A stretch of 64,000 nt of DNA from Sphaerochaeta pleomorpha str. Grapes (GTDB taxonomy: Bacteria > Spirochaetota > Spirochaetia > Sphaerochaetales > Sphaerochaetaceae), in contig NC_016633.1 in the NCBI RefSeq assembly GCF_000236685.1, forward strand, positions 124,001 through 188,000, given 5' to 3'. Shown in pieces: positions 8,888-16,581 of this stretch. The position numbers and the translations under genes are program-made. Below the pieces are notes generated by a model. It was not told where the DNA came from and made no database searches. It worked only from the letters and a program-made list of their open reading frames with translations. Numbering within the stretch: position 1 is the first letter of the stretch; each line of letters begins with the position of its first letter.

Positions 8888-9772
8888 ATGCTAATTCTTA
8901 TTTCTGACGCTTTTGATGCATCGCTGGCATCTCGTCTTGGGGCGCTTGGCGAAGTGACAACTGACAAAAATCGCCTTGGCGAAGCAAATGTCGTACTTGT
9001 ACGAAGTAAAACAAAGTGCACCAAAGAATATATCGATCAGGCACCAAACCTTAAGTTGATTATTCGTGGTGGCGTCGGTATTGATAATATTGATAAATCC
9101 TATGCAGAAAGCAAAGGAATCATTGTTCGCAATACTCCAAAGTCTTCGGCAATCGCTGTAGCGGAATTGGCTTTTGCCTTAATGCTCAGTACCCCGAACA
9201 ATATCGTTACCTATCATAATGGTATGAAGAATGGCGAATGGTTGAAGAACGTCAAACGCACTGAACTCTTTGGAAAGACTCTCTGCCTCTTTGGTATCGG
9301 AAACATTGCAAGCAAGGTTGCCGAACGGGCAAAGGCTTTTGGTATGACCGTCGTTGCCTTTGACAAGTATGTTCCCTCTTCCCCGCTTGCCGAAATGAAA
9401 GCAACACCTGAGTTGGCAGTAGAAGACGCAGACTATATCTCCTTGCACCTGCCTCTCACTGACGAAACAGAAGGTATGGTAAACAAGAGCCTTATTTCCC
9501 ATTGTAAGAAAGCCCCGGTTATCATCAATACCGGTAGAGCCCTGTGTGTAGATGCCAACGACATGGTTTCCTGTCTCGCCGACGGTTCCGTTGCCTGGTA
9601 TTGCACCGATGTATTCCCGTCAGACCCACCTGCACCTGATTATCCTATCCTTAAGGCCGATCATGTGACCCTTACACCCCATGTCGGTGCAAACAGCAGC
9701 GAGAACCTGCTCCGCATCGGTGATGAAGCCTATTCAATTATGGAAGAACTCAAAAACGGAGGAAAAATCTAA
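8888..9772 (+). CDS. serA: D-3-phosphoglycerate dehydrogenase-like 2-hydroxyacid dehydrogenase
   Basis: First step of serine synthesis: 3-phosphoglycerate + NAD+ to 3-phosphohydroxypyruvate. It is a short form (294 residues) without the C-terminal ACT regulatory domain. The NAD-binding loop FGIGNIASKVA is at residues 135-145. The active-site arginine is R217 (NTGRA) and the histidine H265 (TPHVG). The position expected for the catalytic glutamate holds aspartate D246 (DVFPSD), exactly 29 residues after the arginine as in E. coli SerA (R240/E269, recalled). It overlaps serC by one base, which strongly supports the pathway assignment. Confidence 0.88.
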   Translation: MLILISDAFDASLASRLGALGEVTTDKNRLGEANVVLVRSKTKCTKEYIDQAPNLKLIIRGGVGIDNIDKSYAESKGIIVRNTPKSSAIAVAELAFALMLSTPNNIVTYHNGMKNGEWLKNVKRTELFGKTLCLFGIGNIASKVAERAKAFGMTVVAFDKYVPSSPLAEMKATPELAVEDADYISLHLPLTDETEGMVNKSLISHCKKAPVIINTGRALCVDANDMVSCLADGSVAWYCTDVFPSDPPAPDYPILKADHVTLTPHVGANSSENLLRIGDEAYSIMEELKNGGKI

Positions 9773-10854
9773 TGGAACGTAAAAAGAATTTCTTTGCCGG
9801 CCCTTCTGTGTTACCTATGGAAGTACTGGAGCAGATGCGCGACCAGATGGTCGAATATAATGGACAGGGCTTGTCCATGGTAGAGGCTAGCCACCGCGGT
9901 GGACTTTTTGAAGACATGTATGACGAATGTCTTGCTACCTTCAAGGAACTCTTGCATGTACCTGATGACTATGACATGTATTTCCTTGGTGGTGGAGCTA
10001 CCCTCCAGTTCACCATGATCCCCATGAACTTCCTTCGCCCCGGAACGGTTGCCGACTACATCAAGAGTGGCACCTGGGCCAACAAAGCAGGCGAAGATGC
10101 CGAGAAACTTGGCAGTGTCAATTACTATTATGATGGTACTGATAACAAATTCACTTCTCTGCCTGATCCTGCTACCGTAAAACCCAGCAAGAACAGCAGT
10201 TACCTCTATCTTTGTTCCAACGAGACAATCGGAGGAATCGAATGGCAGGATTTCCCTGATACCGGAGATGTACCCCTTATCGGTGATATGTCCAGCGATA
10301 TCCTTTCCAGACCTGTTCCCGTGGAAAAGTTTGACATGATCTATGGTGGTGTCCAGAAGAACCTGGGACCTGCCGGTGCTACCTTTATCATCATGAAGAA
10401 GTCTTTGCTTGAAAAGCAGAATTCCAACCTGACCGCCTATATGGATTACAAGCTTCACAGCAAGGAAAAAGGCCTGTACAATACTCCTCCTGTATTCTCA
10501 ATCTGGGGTGTCAAGCTCGTACTCGACTGGATCAAGAAAAATGGTGGGGCTGAAGGCATGGCTGTCCGTGCCCAGGAAAAGAGTTCCATTATTTACAATG
10601 TAATTGATAGCTCTGCATTCTTCCGCAGTCCTGTAGATGCTAAGTATCGTTCGAAAATGAACATTGTTTTCCGTCTTCCTAATGAAGACTTGGAGAAGAA
10701 GTTCGTGAACGAAGCCCAGAAAGAAGGTATGCTTGGATTAAAGGGGCACCGTTCTGTTGGAGGATTGAGGGCAAGCGTGTATAATGCATTGCCAAAAGAG
10801 GACGTTGTTTCTCTTGCTCAGTTCATGAAGGAATTTGAAAAAAATAACGGTTAG
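9772..10854 (+). CDS. serC: Phosphoserine aminotransferase
   Basis: PLP enzyme converting 3-phosphohydroxypyruvate and glutamate to phosphoserine and 2-oxoglutarate. The 360-residue length is typical. It opens KNFFAGPSVLPMEVLEQ, has the SHRG phosphate-binding segment at residues 40-43, and carries the PLP lysine K196 in GGVQKNLGPAG. The ATG overlaps the serA stop, so translation is probably coupled. A phosphoserine phosphatase gene is not present nearby. Confidence 0.96.
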   Translation: MERKKNFFAGPSVLPMEVLEQMRDQMVEYNGQGLSMVEASHRGGLFEDMYDECLATFKELLHVPDDYDMYFLGGGATLQFTMIPMNFLRPGTVADYIKSGTWANKAGEDAEKLGSVNYYYDGTDNKFTSLPDPATVKPSKNSSYLYLCSNETIGGIEWQDFPDTGDVPLIGDMSSDILSRPVPVEKFDMIYGGVQKNLGPAGATFIIMKKSLLEKQNSNLTAYMDYKLHSKEKGLYNTPPVFSIWGVKLVLDWIKKNGGAEGMAVRAQEKSSIIYNVIDSSAFFRSPVDAKYRSKMNIVFRLPNEDLEKKFVNEAQKEGMLGLKGHRSVGGLRASVYNALPKEDVVSLAQFMKEFEKNNG

Positions 10855-10860
10855 GCCATA

Positions 10861-11316
10861 ATGAAAAGTAAAATGGATGAGACAAACAAGGCAATTATCA
10901 AGCAACTGCGTGACGGACGGAAGCCATTTAGTGCTATTGCAGATGAACTGGGCATTACCGAGAATACGGTACGTGCCCGGGTGAATAAACTCATGGATGA
11001 GGGAGTTCTGCAGATATCCGGGCTTGTAAACCCAGAATCAATTCCTGGTTTGCAGGTAGTTATGATGGGTGTCAAGCTTAAGACTTTGGACCTGGAGAAA
11101 AAGGCTAAGGAGTTTTCTGAACTCCGTGGTGTTATCTCGGCTGCTGTCGTGACCGGTCGCTATGACTTGATTGTCCAGTTGGTCCTTGCAGAAGACGAAG
11201 GGCTTTCACTCTTGGATTTCTTCAAGAGTGAGCTTGATAAAATCGACGATATTGCGGAAGTGGAGACCTTTGTTGTCTACCAGTCCCACAATTTCAGGAT
11301 TCCTTATATTCTGTAG
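10861..11316 (+). CDS. Lrp/AsnC-family transcriptional regulator
   Basis: N-terminal winged helix-turn-helix (IIKQLRDGRKPFSAIADELGITENTVRARVNKLMDEG, described here in two parts: residues 13-30 and 31-49), then the RAM/ACT ligand-binding domain typical of feast/famine regulators. It lies 6 bases after serC, so it probably senses an amino acid and controls the serA-serC unit. That is inference from position. An internal ATG at 10873 (MDETNKA) is an alternative start. Confidence 0.88.
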   Translation: MKSKMDETNKAIIKQLRDGRKPFSAIADELGITENTVRARVNKLMDEGVLQISGLVNPESIPGLQVVMMGVKLKTLDLEKKAKEFSELRGVISAAVVTGRYDLIVQLVLAEDEGLSLLDFFKSELDKIDDIAEVETFVVYQSHNFRIPYIL

Positions 11317-11343
11317 GCAATTTCCTTTTTACATTTTTCAAGG

Positions 11344-11369
11344 GGGTACCAGGTTTCTGGTACCCTTTT
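11344..11369 (+). terminator. Rho-independent terminator after serA-serC-lrp
   Basis: Perfect 9-bp stem GGGTACCAG / CTGGTACCC (11344-11352, 11357-11365) with loop GTTT and tail TTTT. It also separates this operon from the convergent flavodoxin gene. Confidence 0.85.
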
Positions 11370-11780
11370 CTAGTTCTGTACAAAGGAATTCGCAAAAAGG
11401 CTTACAGCGTGTAAATCTTCTTCGTTTGGTCTATTCGCATGCAGCTTTCCCGCTTGTCCCCGGCAATGGAATTCCTTGTCACTGACACTAAGGCCTTTTT
11501 GTTTTGCAATTCTTTTTATTGGCCTATAGGTAGAATGCAGTATCGCTGCAGTACCAAAAACGACTATCTTTGAAACCTGGCCAGGTTGAAGGCGAGAAAG
11601 AAACTCCCTGACCGATGGATCCAAAGTACCCCCATAGACAGAGCTACCAAGAAAAAGGATGTCTGCTTTCTCCAGGGGGGTTTCTATTGTTTCTGCTGGA
11701 ACTCCCACAGTTTTTGCTATGGCCTCTGCGAGTTTTTTGGTGTTACCTGTTTTCGTGTAATATCTAATTGCAATATCCAT
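11370..11780 (-). CDS. Flavodoxin-like protein
   Basis: FMN-binding electron carrier or flavodoxin-domain protein of 136 residues. The N-terminus has the phosphate-binding loop pattern YTKTGNTKKLAEAIA (residues 8-22), and FLGSSVYGGTLDP follows around residue 48. The C-terminal segment FHCRGQAGKLHANRPNEEDL (about residues 104-123) resembles small flavodoxins and menaquinone-independent oxidase-like proteins. GGAGGAG lies just upstream of the ATG at 11780. Partner unknown. Confidence 0.82.
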   Translation of the reverse strand: MDIAIRYYTKTGNTKKLAEAIAKTVGVPAETIETPLEKADILFLGSSVYGGTLDPSVREFLSRLQPGQVSKIVVFGTAAILHSTYRPIKRIAKQKGLSVSDKEFHCRGQAGKLHANRPNEEDLHAVSLFANSFVQN

Positions 11781-11892
11781 TATCTCCTCCGATTACCTTT
11801 AGTATTATCCTTGATTGTTGTGGTGTATAGGGTATGGGCCCATGATTTCTCGAGGAACTTGTACCGGTTTTATAGAGGAAAGTATTTTTTCA

Positions 11893-11901
11893 TGGTATAC
11901 T
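11893..11901 (+). promoter_or_regulatory. Extended -10 promoter of the DHOD-like gene
   Basis: TGG-TATACT gives a TGn extended -10. No good -35 is seen at 17 bases. The start at 11953 lies about 45 bases downstream of the expected transcription start. Confidence 0.4.
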
Positions 11902-11952
11902 TTTTTTGCTACGTCGAAAAAAAGCAATTAATGTTCCTTTGGAGGGCTTATA

Positions 11953-12945
11953 ATGGCAGATTTGTCAACGAAATATCTTGGTCTAAATTTGAAGAACCCA
12001 ATCATTGCAGGGAGTAGTCCCCTGACATCTTCTCTCGATTCCTTGAAAAAATGTGAAGATGCAGGGATCGGTGCTGTTGTCTTAAAGTCAATTTTTGAAG
12101 AACAGATTGATAATGATTCCAATTCAAAAGTATCAGAAACTGAAGAATTCCTTACCCATGCAGATGCGTATGAATTTGTAAAAAATGCAAGTATGGATCG
12201 CGAGATAGACCTGTATCTGACGATGCTTGAAAATGCAAAAAAATCTTTGGATATTCCTGTAATCGCCTCTATAAACTGCAAGAAAAACGGTGCATGGATA
12301 GAATATGCCAATCGTTTTATCCATTGTGGTGCTGATGCCATCGAATTGAACCATTACATTATCGCTGCCGATATTGAAATTGAGGGATCATCAATCGAGA
12401 AAGAATATTTTTCTTTGGTCAAAGCAGCAAGAAAACAGATTAAAGTGCCATTGAGCCTTAAAATGGGTGCCTCCTTTTCTTCATTGGCAAATGTGTTGAG
12501 AAGGCTTGATGAATTATCCATTGACGGTGTTGTGCTGTTCAATAGATTTTTCAGTCCTGATATCGATATTGAGTCAATGTCGATGGTCCCTGCACAGATG
12601 CTGAGCAGTGAGGATGAATATACACAGTCACTCCGATGGACTGCGCTCATGAGTGAGGAACTTCGGTATGATATTTGTGCATCCAGGGGTATCCACAGTG
12701 GAAAAACCGTTATCAAACAATTACTGGCAGGAGCAAAATCCGTGCAGGTTTGTTCGGTGTTACTCAAGGAAGGCTTGACCAGTGTATCCAAGATGACAAG
12801 TGAACTTGAGTCTTGGATGGATCGCCATGAATATGCCCATATTGCTGATTTCAATGGAAAACTTGCCCAGGAGAGGATTGCAGATCCTTCCAGCTGGGAA
12901 CGAAGTCAGTACATGAAGTCCATTCTGGGCGCCCAGAAGGGATAA
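11953..12945 (+). CDS. Dihydroorotate dehydrogenase-like flavoprotein
   Basis: TIM-barrel flavoprotein related to class 1 dihydroorotate dehydrogenases. The opening MADLSTKYLGLNLKNPIIAGSSPLT is typical of the 'DHOD-like' group. It has INCKKNGAWIEYA, ELNHY and the C-terminal phosphate-binding CASRGIHSGKTVIKQLLAGAKSVQVCS. The usual catalytic-loop sequence of authentic PyrD is not obvious and there are no pyrimidine genes nearby. The true substrate is therefore uncertain. GGAGG precedes the ATG. The acyltransferase gene starts 3 bases after its stop. Confidence 0.8.
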   Translation: MADLSTKYLGLNLKNPIIAGSSPLTSSLDSLKKCEDAGIGAVVLKSIFEEQIDNDSNSKVSETEEFLTHADAYEFVKNASMDREIDLYLTMLENAKKSLDIPVIASINCKKNGAWIEYANRFIHCGADAIELNHYIIAADIEIEGSSIEKEYFSLVKAARKQIKVPLSLKMGASFSSLANVLRRLDELSIDGVVLFNRFFSPDIDIESMSMVPAQMLSSEDEYTQSLRWTALMSEELRYDICASRGIHSGKTVIKQLLAGAKSVQVCSVLLKEGLTSVSKMTSELESWMDRHEYAHIADFNGKLAQERIADPSSWERSQYMKSILGAQKG

Positions 12946-12948
12946 CCT

Positions 12949-14085
12949 ATGAATTTGGATAAGTATAAAGATATTGGTCCTTACAGGGGGGCGGATATTC
13001 AATCTGCCCTCGATCGTGTCATGAAAGATGGGTCAGGCATTGGCCATGTCCTGGATTTGCTCATTCCTGGTGATAGTCCGGAACAAGTTGAAAAGAAGGC
13101 AAAGTATCGTGAGCATATTCACGGTTTGCTGCAATCGGTGAAAACCTATGACGACTTTCAACGGAAAATAACAGCCGGGATATTTCTCGATGCTATCATG
13201 AAGAGCAGTGTCAATGTTTTTTCTACCAGTGGAAGCGAAAATATCGAGAAGGATAAAGCCTATTTGTTTATGAGCAACCACCGGGATATTGTACTCGACT
13301 GCGCACTCATAGACTATGCGTTGATTCATTGCGACCGAATGATTTGTGAGATGGCTATCGGGGACAATCTTCTTACGAACCAGTTTGTAACAGATTTGTT
13401 TAAACTGAATGGTGGGGTTACTGTCAAGAGAACGCTCCCTATGCGGGAAAAATATCTAGAATCAGTCCGTTTGAGTTCGTATTTCGTTGAGATAATCACT
13501 GAAGAGAATAAATCCATCTGGGTTGCCCAGAAAAGTGGTAGGGCAAAAGATGGGCTCGATAACACAACCCCTGCAATTATCAAGATGTTGCACCTTTCCC
13601 AGAAATCGAAAGGGATCTCTTTCAACGAGGTTGTCAACAGATGCCATATCGTTCCGGTTGCCGTTAGTTATGAATACGATCCCTGTGACTTGATAAAATC
13701 GAAGGAAGAGGTTGATCGGATAAAAAAAGGCGAGCGTACCAAGAAAAAATATGAGGATATCATCAGTATCGTGCATGGTTTGAAAGGCTATAAAGGAAAT
13801 ATCCATATTGCCTTTGGAACCCCTATTCAAGGAGCATACGAGAATTCCGATGAAGTAGCACAAGAGATTGATCGACAGATCCATTTGAATTATAAGTTAT
13901 GGCCGACTAATTGTTTTGCCTATGATTATCTGGAAGGCAAACACGATTTCGCTTCTTCCTATGCTTCTTTCGATTCTGAAAAATTCCTTGCCAGGTTCAA
14001 GGATGCAAATGAAGATGTCAAACAGTATGCACTCAATGCATATGCAAATCCAGTACGGTCTTTCCTTGCAGCCCAGAAGCAATAG
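12949..14085 (+). CDS. Glycerophosphate-type acyltransferase family protein
   Basis: Probable phospholipid-synthesis acyltransferase of the PlsB/PlsC superfamily (378 residues). The motif-I region reads FMSNHRDIVLD (H111, D113, D117) instead of canonical HX4D. Motif-II-like GGVTVKR (around 155), motif-III-like IWVAQKSGRAKDGLD and motif-IV-like HIVPVAVSYEYDP follow in order. No membrane helix is evident. Substrate preference cannot be read from the sequence. It forms a transcription unit with the DHOD-like gene upstream and the lipoprotein gene overlapping its end. Confidence 0.75.
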   Translation: MNLDKYKDIGPYRGADIQSALDRVMKDGSGIGHVLDLLIPGDSPEQVEKKAKYREHIHGLLQSVKTYDDFQRKITAGIFLDAIMKSSVNVFSTSGSENIEKDKAYLFMSNHRDIVLDCALIDYALIHCDRMICEMAIGDNLLTNQFVTDLFKLNGGVTVKRTLPMREKYLESVRLSSYFVEIITEENKSIWVAQKSGRAKDGLDNTTPAIIKMLHLSQKSKGISFNEVVNRCHIVPVAVSYEYDPCDLIKSKEEVDRIKKGERTKKKYEDIISIVHGLKGYKGNIHIAFGTPIQGAYENSDEVAQEIDRQIHLNYKLWPTNCFAYDYLEGKHDFASSYASFDSEKFLARFKDANEDVKQYALNAYANPVRSFLAAQKQ

Positions 14086-14752
14086 GGCTCTGCGGGGCCT
14101 CCTTTTAACAACCATGGCCATTCTGGCCATGGTGTTTCTTTCCTGTAGCCGAACACCTTTTTCCTTGGTTTCAGAAACCCATATGGTGAGTTCTGTGACC
14201 CGTTACGGGAAAGGCGGCGAAATATTGGAAACCTACGAAAATCTCAGTATCTACATCGAAACAGAAGAGGCTGGAAACCTTGGCATGCAAATGCAGGTGA
14301 CTTCCCCCAGTGGTCTCAATATTTGGAATTTCCCTGCAACACTGAAAGAAATGGACGGAAAAGTATTATATGGTAGTTCTGCATTAGCTTTGCCTGAGGG
14401 AAAATATCTGGAAAATGGTCTCTGGCACATTTTGGTTATGAGAAAGGATGGCAAGAGCCTAGAAAAGGATTTTTTGGTCCAGACACGTACCGAGAAAACG
14501 GTCAGCGCCCCGTATCAGGTCTCGTTCAATAAGCAGACAGGTTTTCTTTCACTGCAAAAACCGGATGCAGATCAATTTTGCATGATCTCCCTGCTTTCAA
14601 AAACAAATACAGTAATCTATGAAGGTGAAATGCAGGGTGATTCACTGGATGTTAAAAAACTTACAGAGAGATGGACCCAGATAGATTCTGTGATGGTTGG
14701 GTTTTATAATTCTTTTGAAAACAGGTCTATTATTGGGTGGTACACCTTTTAG
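14042..14752 (+). CDS. Lipoprotein of unknown function
   Basis: A positively charged N-terminus and hydrophobic stretch (LLLTTMAILAMVF) lead to the lipobox LSCS, so it should be a membrane-anchored lipoprotein of about 200 mature residues. The rest has no recognised family and looks beta-rich. The start is uncertain. ATG 14042 overlaps the acyltransferase by 44 bases; TTG 14066 also works; the frame is open to 13916. Four bases overlap the convergent mutL end. Confidence 0.6.
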   Translation: MQIQYGLSLQPRSNRALRGLLLTTMAILAMVFLSCSRTPFSLVSETHMVSSVTRYGKGGEILETYENLSIYIETEEAGNLGMQMQVTSPSGLNIWNFPATLKEMDGKVLYGSSALALPEGKYLENGLWHILVMRKDGKSLEKDFLVQTRTEKTVSAPYQVSFNKQTGFLSLQKPDADQFCMISLLSKTNTVIYEGEMQGDSLDVKKLTERWTQIDSVMVGFYNSFENRSIIGWYTF

Positions 14753-16515
14753 GTTCTGCCGACCGCTTCGCTGAGTTCTTGCTTGTTGAGTCTTACCACA
14801 AAGGTTCTGCCATGCGGGCAACATGGGTCTTCCATGGCAAATACTTTATCCAATATTGCTTTTGCAGTGATTTTGTCCAGCACATCACCGCTTTTTATTG
14901 CAGCATGGCAAGACACAATAGCATACAGGCCTTTTTCCACCTCGGCAGTATCTCCGGTATGGTTTTGGATAAAAGCAACTACCTCTTGTTCAATGTCCCT
15001 GAACATTGCAGGTATCGAATAGAGTTTCCAAAAGAGATCTGCGCTTTTCTCAAGCTTTATCCCCAGATTCAGGTATACATCGGTATTCTCCCCCAGATAA
15101 TTGTCGACGTCACGGTCGACTTCAAATTCAACGGGGATCATAAGAGCCTGTACTTCTTTCTTTCCCCTGATCTCATCAAAAAGAATACGTTCATGGGCTG
15201 CATGTTGGTCTACCAGAAATAATTCTTCTCCTTTTTGGGCAATAAGGAACAGATTGAATGCTTGTCCGATATAGGTGTAATCATTTTCAACAGCCTGGGA
15301 AGCCCAGATATCTTCTTGCTCAGTGGTTCTGGTTGCCTGCATGGAAGTGTCTACCTGTGATAACACCTCCCGTGCCTTGGAAAACCACAAAGGATCGCTG
15401 GGTTTTTCTCTCTGTGCAGGTATTTGGGAAAAGGAATTCCTCTGAACAGGTGCTCTATAGGGGATTTCCAGGTTTTCAGCGAGGTCGCTTTGGAACGTTT
15501 CTTCCCTCTCTTTTACGAGCCGGGGAATCGTTCTTTTAATCTGAGTGCTTATCATGGCAACTACCTGATGATGAATCTCAGCCTTGTTGCGCAATTTTAC
15601 TTCCCGTTTCGTTGGATGGATATTGAAGTCCACGAGGGTAGGGTCAACAGTAATGAACAGGTAGCAATAGGGAAAGGATCCCCCCGGCAATAGTTCCCCA
15701 TAGCCATAGGATACGGCCTGCACGAGCGAATATTCCTCAACCGGTCTTTCATTGACATATATTTTGATATGGGACCTATCACTTCTGAAAATTGCCGGAG
15801 AGGAAGCAAGGGCATACAGACTGAACCTTCCCGCATTGTCAAAAAGTTCAAGCATTTCGGAAGGAACGATATTCTGGGAAGTGGAGAGAGCATCGAGGAT
15901 GCGTTGTTTTTTATCAGTAGCTCGTAAATCCAATTTGAGCTGTCCATCACTATAGAACTTGAAGGAACGGTCAGGGAAGGCCAAAGACTTCTCGATAAGA
16001 AGGTTTTTGCACATGGTGGCTTCTGTTGAGGGGCGTTTGAGGAACTGTCGCCTTGCCGGAACTTCCTTGAATAAACCAGATACCGTTACCTTGGTTCCTT
16101 CAGAGGGGCCTCCTGGGACAACGGCCTGTTTCCTTCCATTGTCAATGGTAATTGAAAAAGCATCATTCTGCAAAAACCTGCTGGATATGGTGATGCTTGA
16201 AACAGCTGCAATGCTATAGAGGGCCTCGCCCCTGAAGCCCATGGTATCGAGGTGGTAGAGATCTTCAAAACTTGTTACTTTGCTTGTGGCGTGGCTCTCA
16301 CAGCACAGTGGGAGGTCCTCACTTGCAATCCCTTCGCCATTGTCAATAACGGTAATTTCCTCAAGCCCCCCTTCGGTAACGCTTGCAATTATCGACGTAC
16401 TATGGGCATCTAAGGCATTGTCCAATAATTCGCGCATAACAGAAGAAGGACGTTCAATGACTTCTCCGGCAGCAATGCGCTGGGCTACGATTGAATCGAG
16501 TACATGAATTTTCAT
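14749..16515 (-). CDS. mutL: DNA mismatch repair protein MutL
   Basis: Matchmaker between MutS and downstream repair. The GHKL ATPase N-terminus is complete: IAAGEVIERPSSVMRELLDNALDA, IDNGEGI and MGFRGEAL. The C-terminal domain resembles endonuclease-type MutL, with DQHAAHERILFDE near residue 424, SCHAAIKSGD and CPHGRTF near the end. In the first motif, the second acidic position is Asp where Glu is usual. At 588 residues it is normal. It is the last gene of a leftward run; a terminator separates it from the FecR-like gene. Confidence 0.95.
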   Translation of the reverse strand: MKIHVLDSIVAQRIAAGEVIERPSSVMRELLDNALDAHSTSIIASVTEGGLEEITVIDNGEGIASEDLPLCCESHATSKVTSFEDLYHLDTMGFRGEALYSIAAVSSITISSRFLQNDAFSITIDNGRKQAVVPGGPSEGTKVTVSGLFKEVPARRQFLKRPSTEATMCKNLLIEKSLAFPDRSFKFYSDGQLKLDLRATDKKQRILDALSTSQNIVPSEMLELFDNAGRFSLYALASSPAIFRSDRSHIKIYVNERPVEEYSLVQAVSYGYGELLPGGSFPYCYLFITVDPTLVDFNIHPTKREVKLRNKAEIHHQVVAMISTQIKRTIPRLVKEREETFQSDLAENLEIPYRAPVQRNSFSQIPAQREKPSDPLWFSKAREVLSQVDTSMQATRTTEQEDIWASQAVENDYTYIGQAFNLFLIAQKGEELFLVDQHAAHERILFDEIRGKKEVQALMIPVEFEVDRDVDNYLGENTDVYLNLGIKLEKSADLFWKLYSIPAMFRDIEQEVVAFIQNHTGDTAEVEKGLYAIVSCHAAIKSGDVLDKITAKAILDKVFAMEDPCCPHGRTFVVRLNKQELSEAVGRT

Positions 16516-16544
16516 ACAGACAATGTAGCATGAAAGGGAAAAAA

Positions 16545-16573
16545 GGGCAAAAGGAAAGGGCCCGAAGGCCCTT
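16545..16573 (-). terminator. Terminator of the FecR-like gene, with UUCG loop
   Basis: On the minus strand, AAGGGCC-TTCG-GGCCCTT forms a 7-bp stem closed by a UUCG tetraloop, followed by TCCTTTTGCCCTTTTTT. It lies between the FecR-like gene and mutL. Confidence 0.75.
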
Positions 16574-16581
16574 GTTGCAAC

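Noticed and set aside
9811-10458. 215-codon frame opposite serC
   Set aside because: Entirely antisense to a strongly conserved gene; no ribosome site or recognisable domain.
14749-16515. Loss of MutL endonuclease function from the DQHAAHERILFDE motif
   Set aside because: The final acidic residues read Asp-Glu, so Glu may still occupy the site. The other endonuclease motifs are intact, so the evidence for loss is weak.
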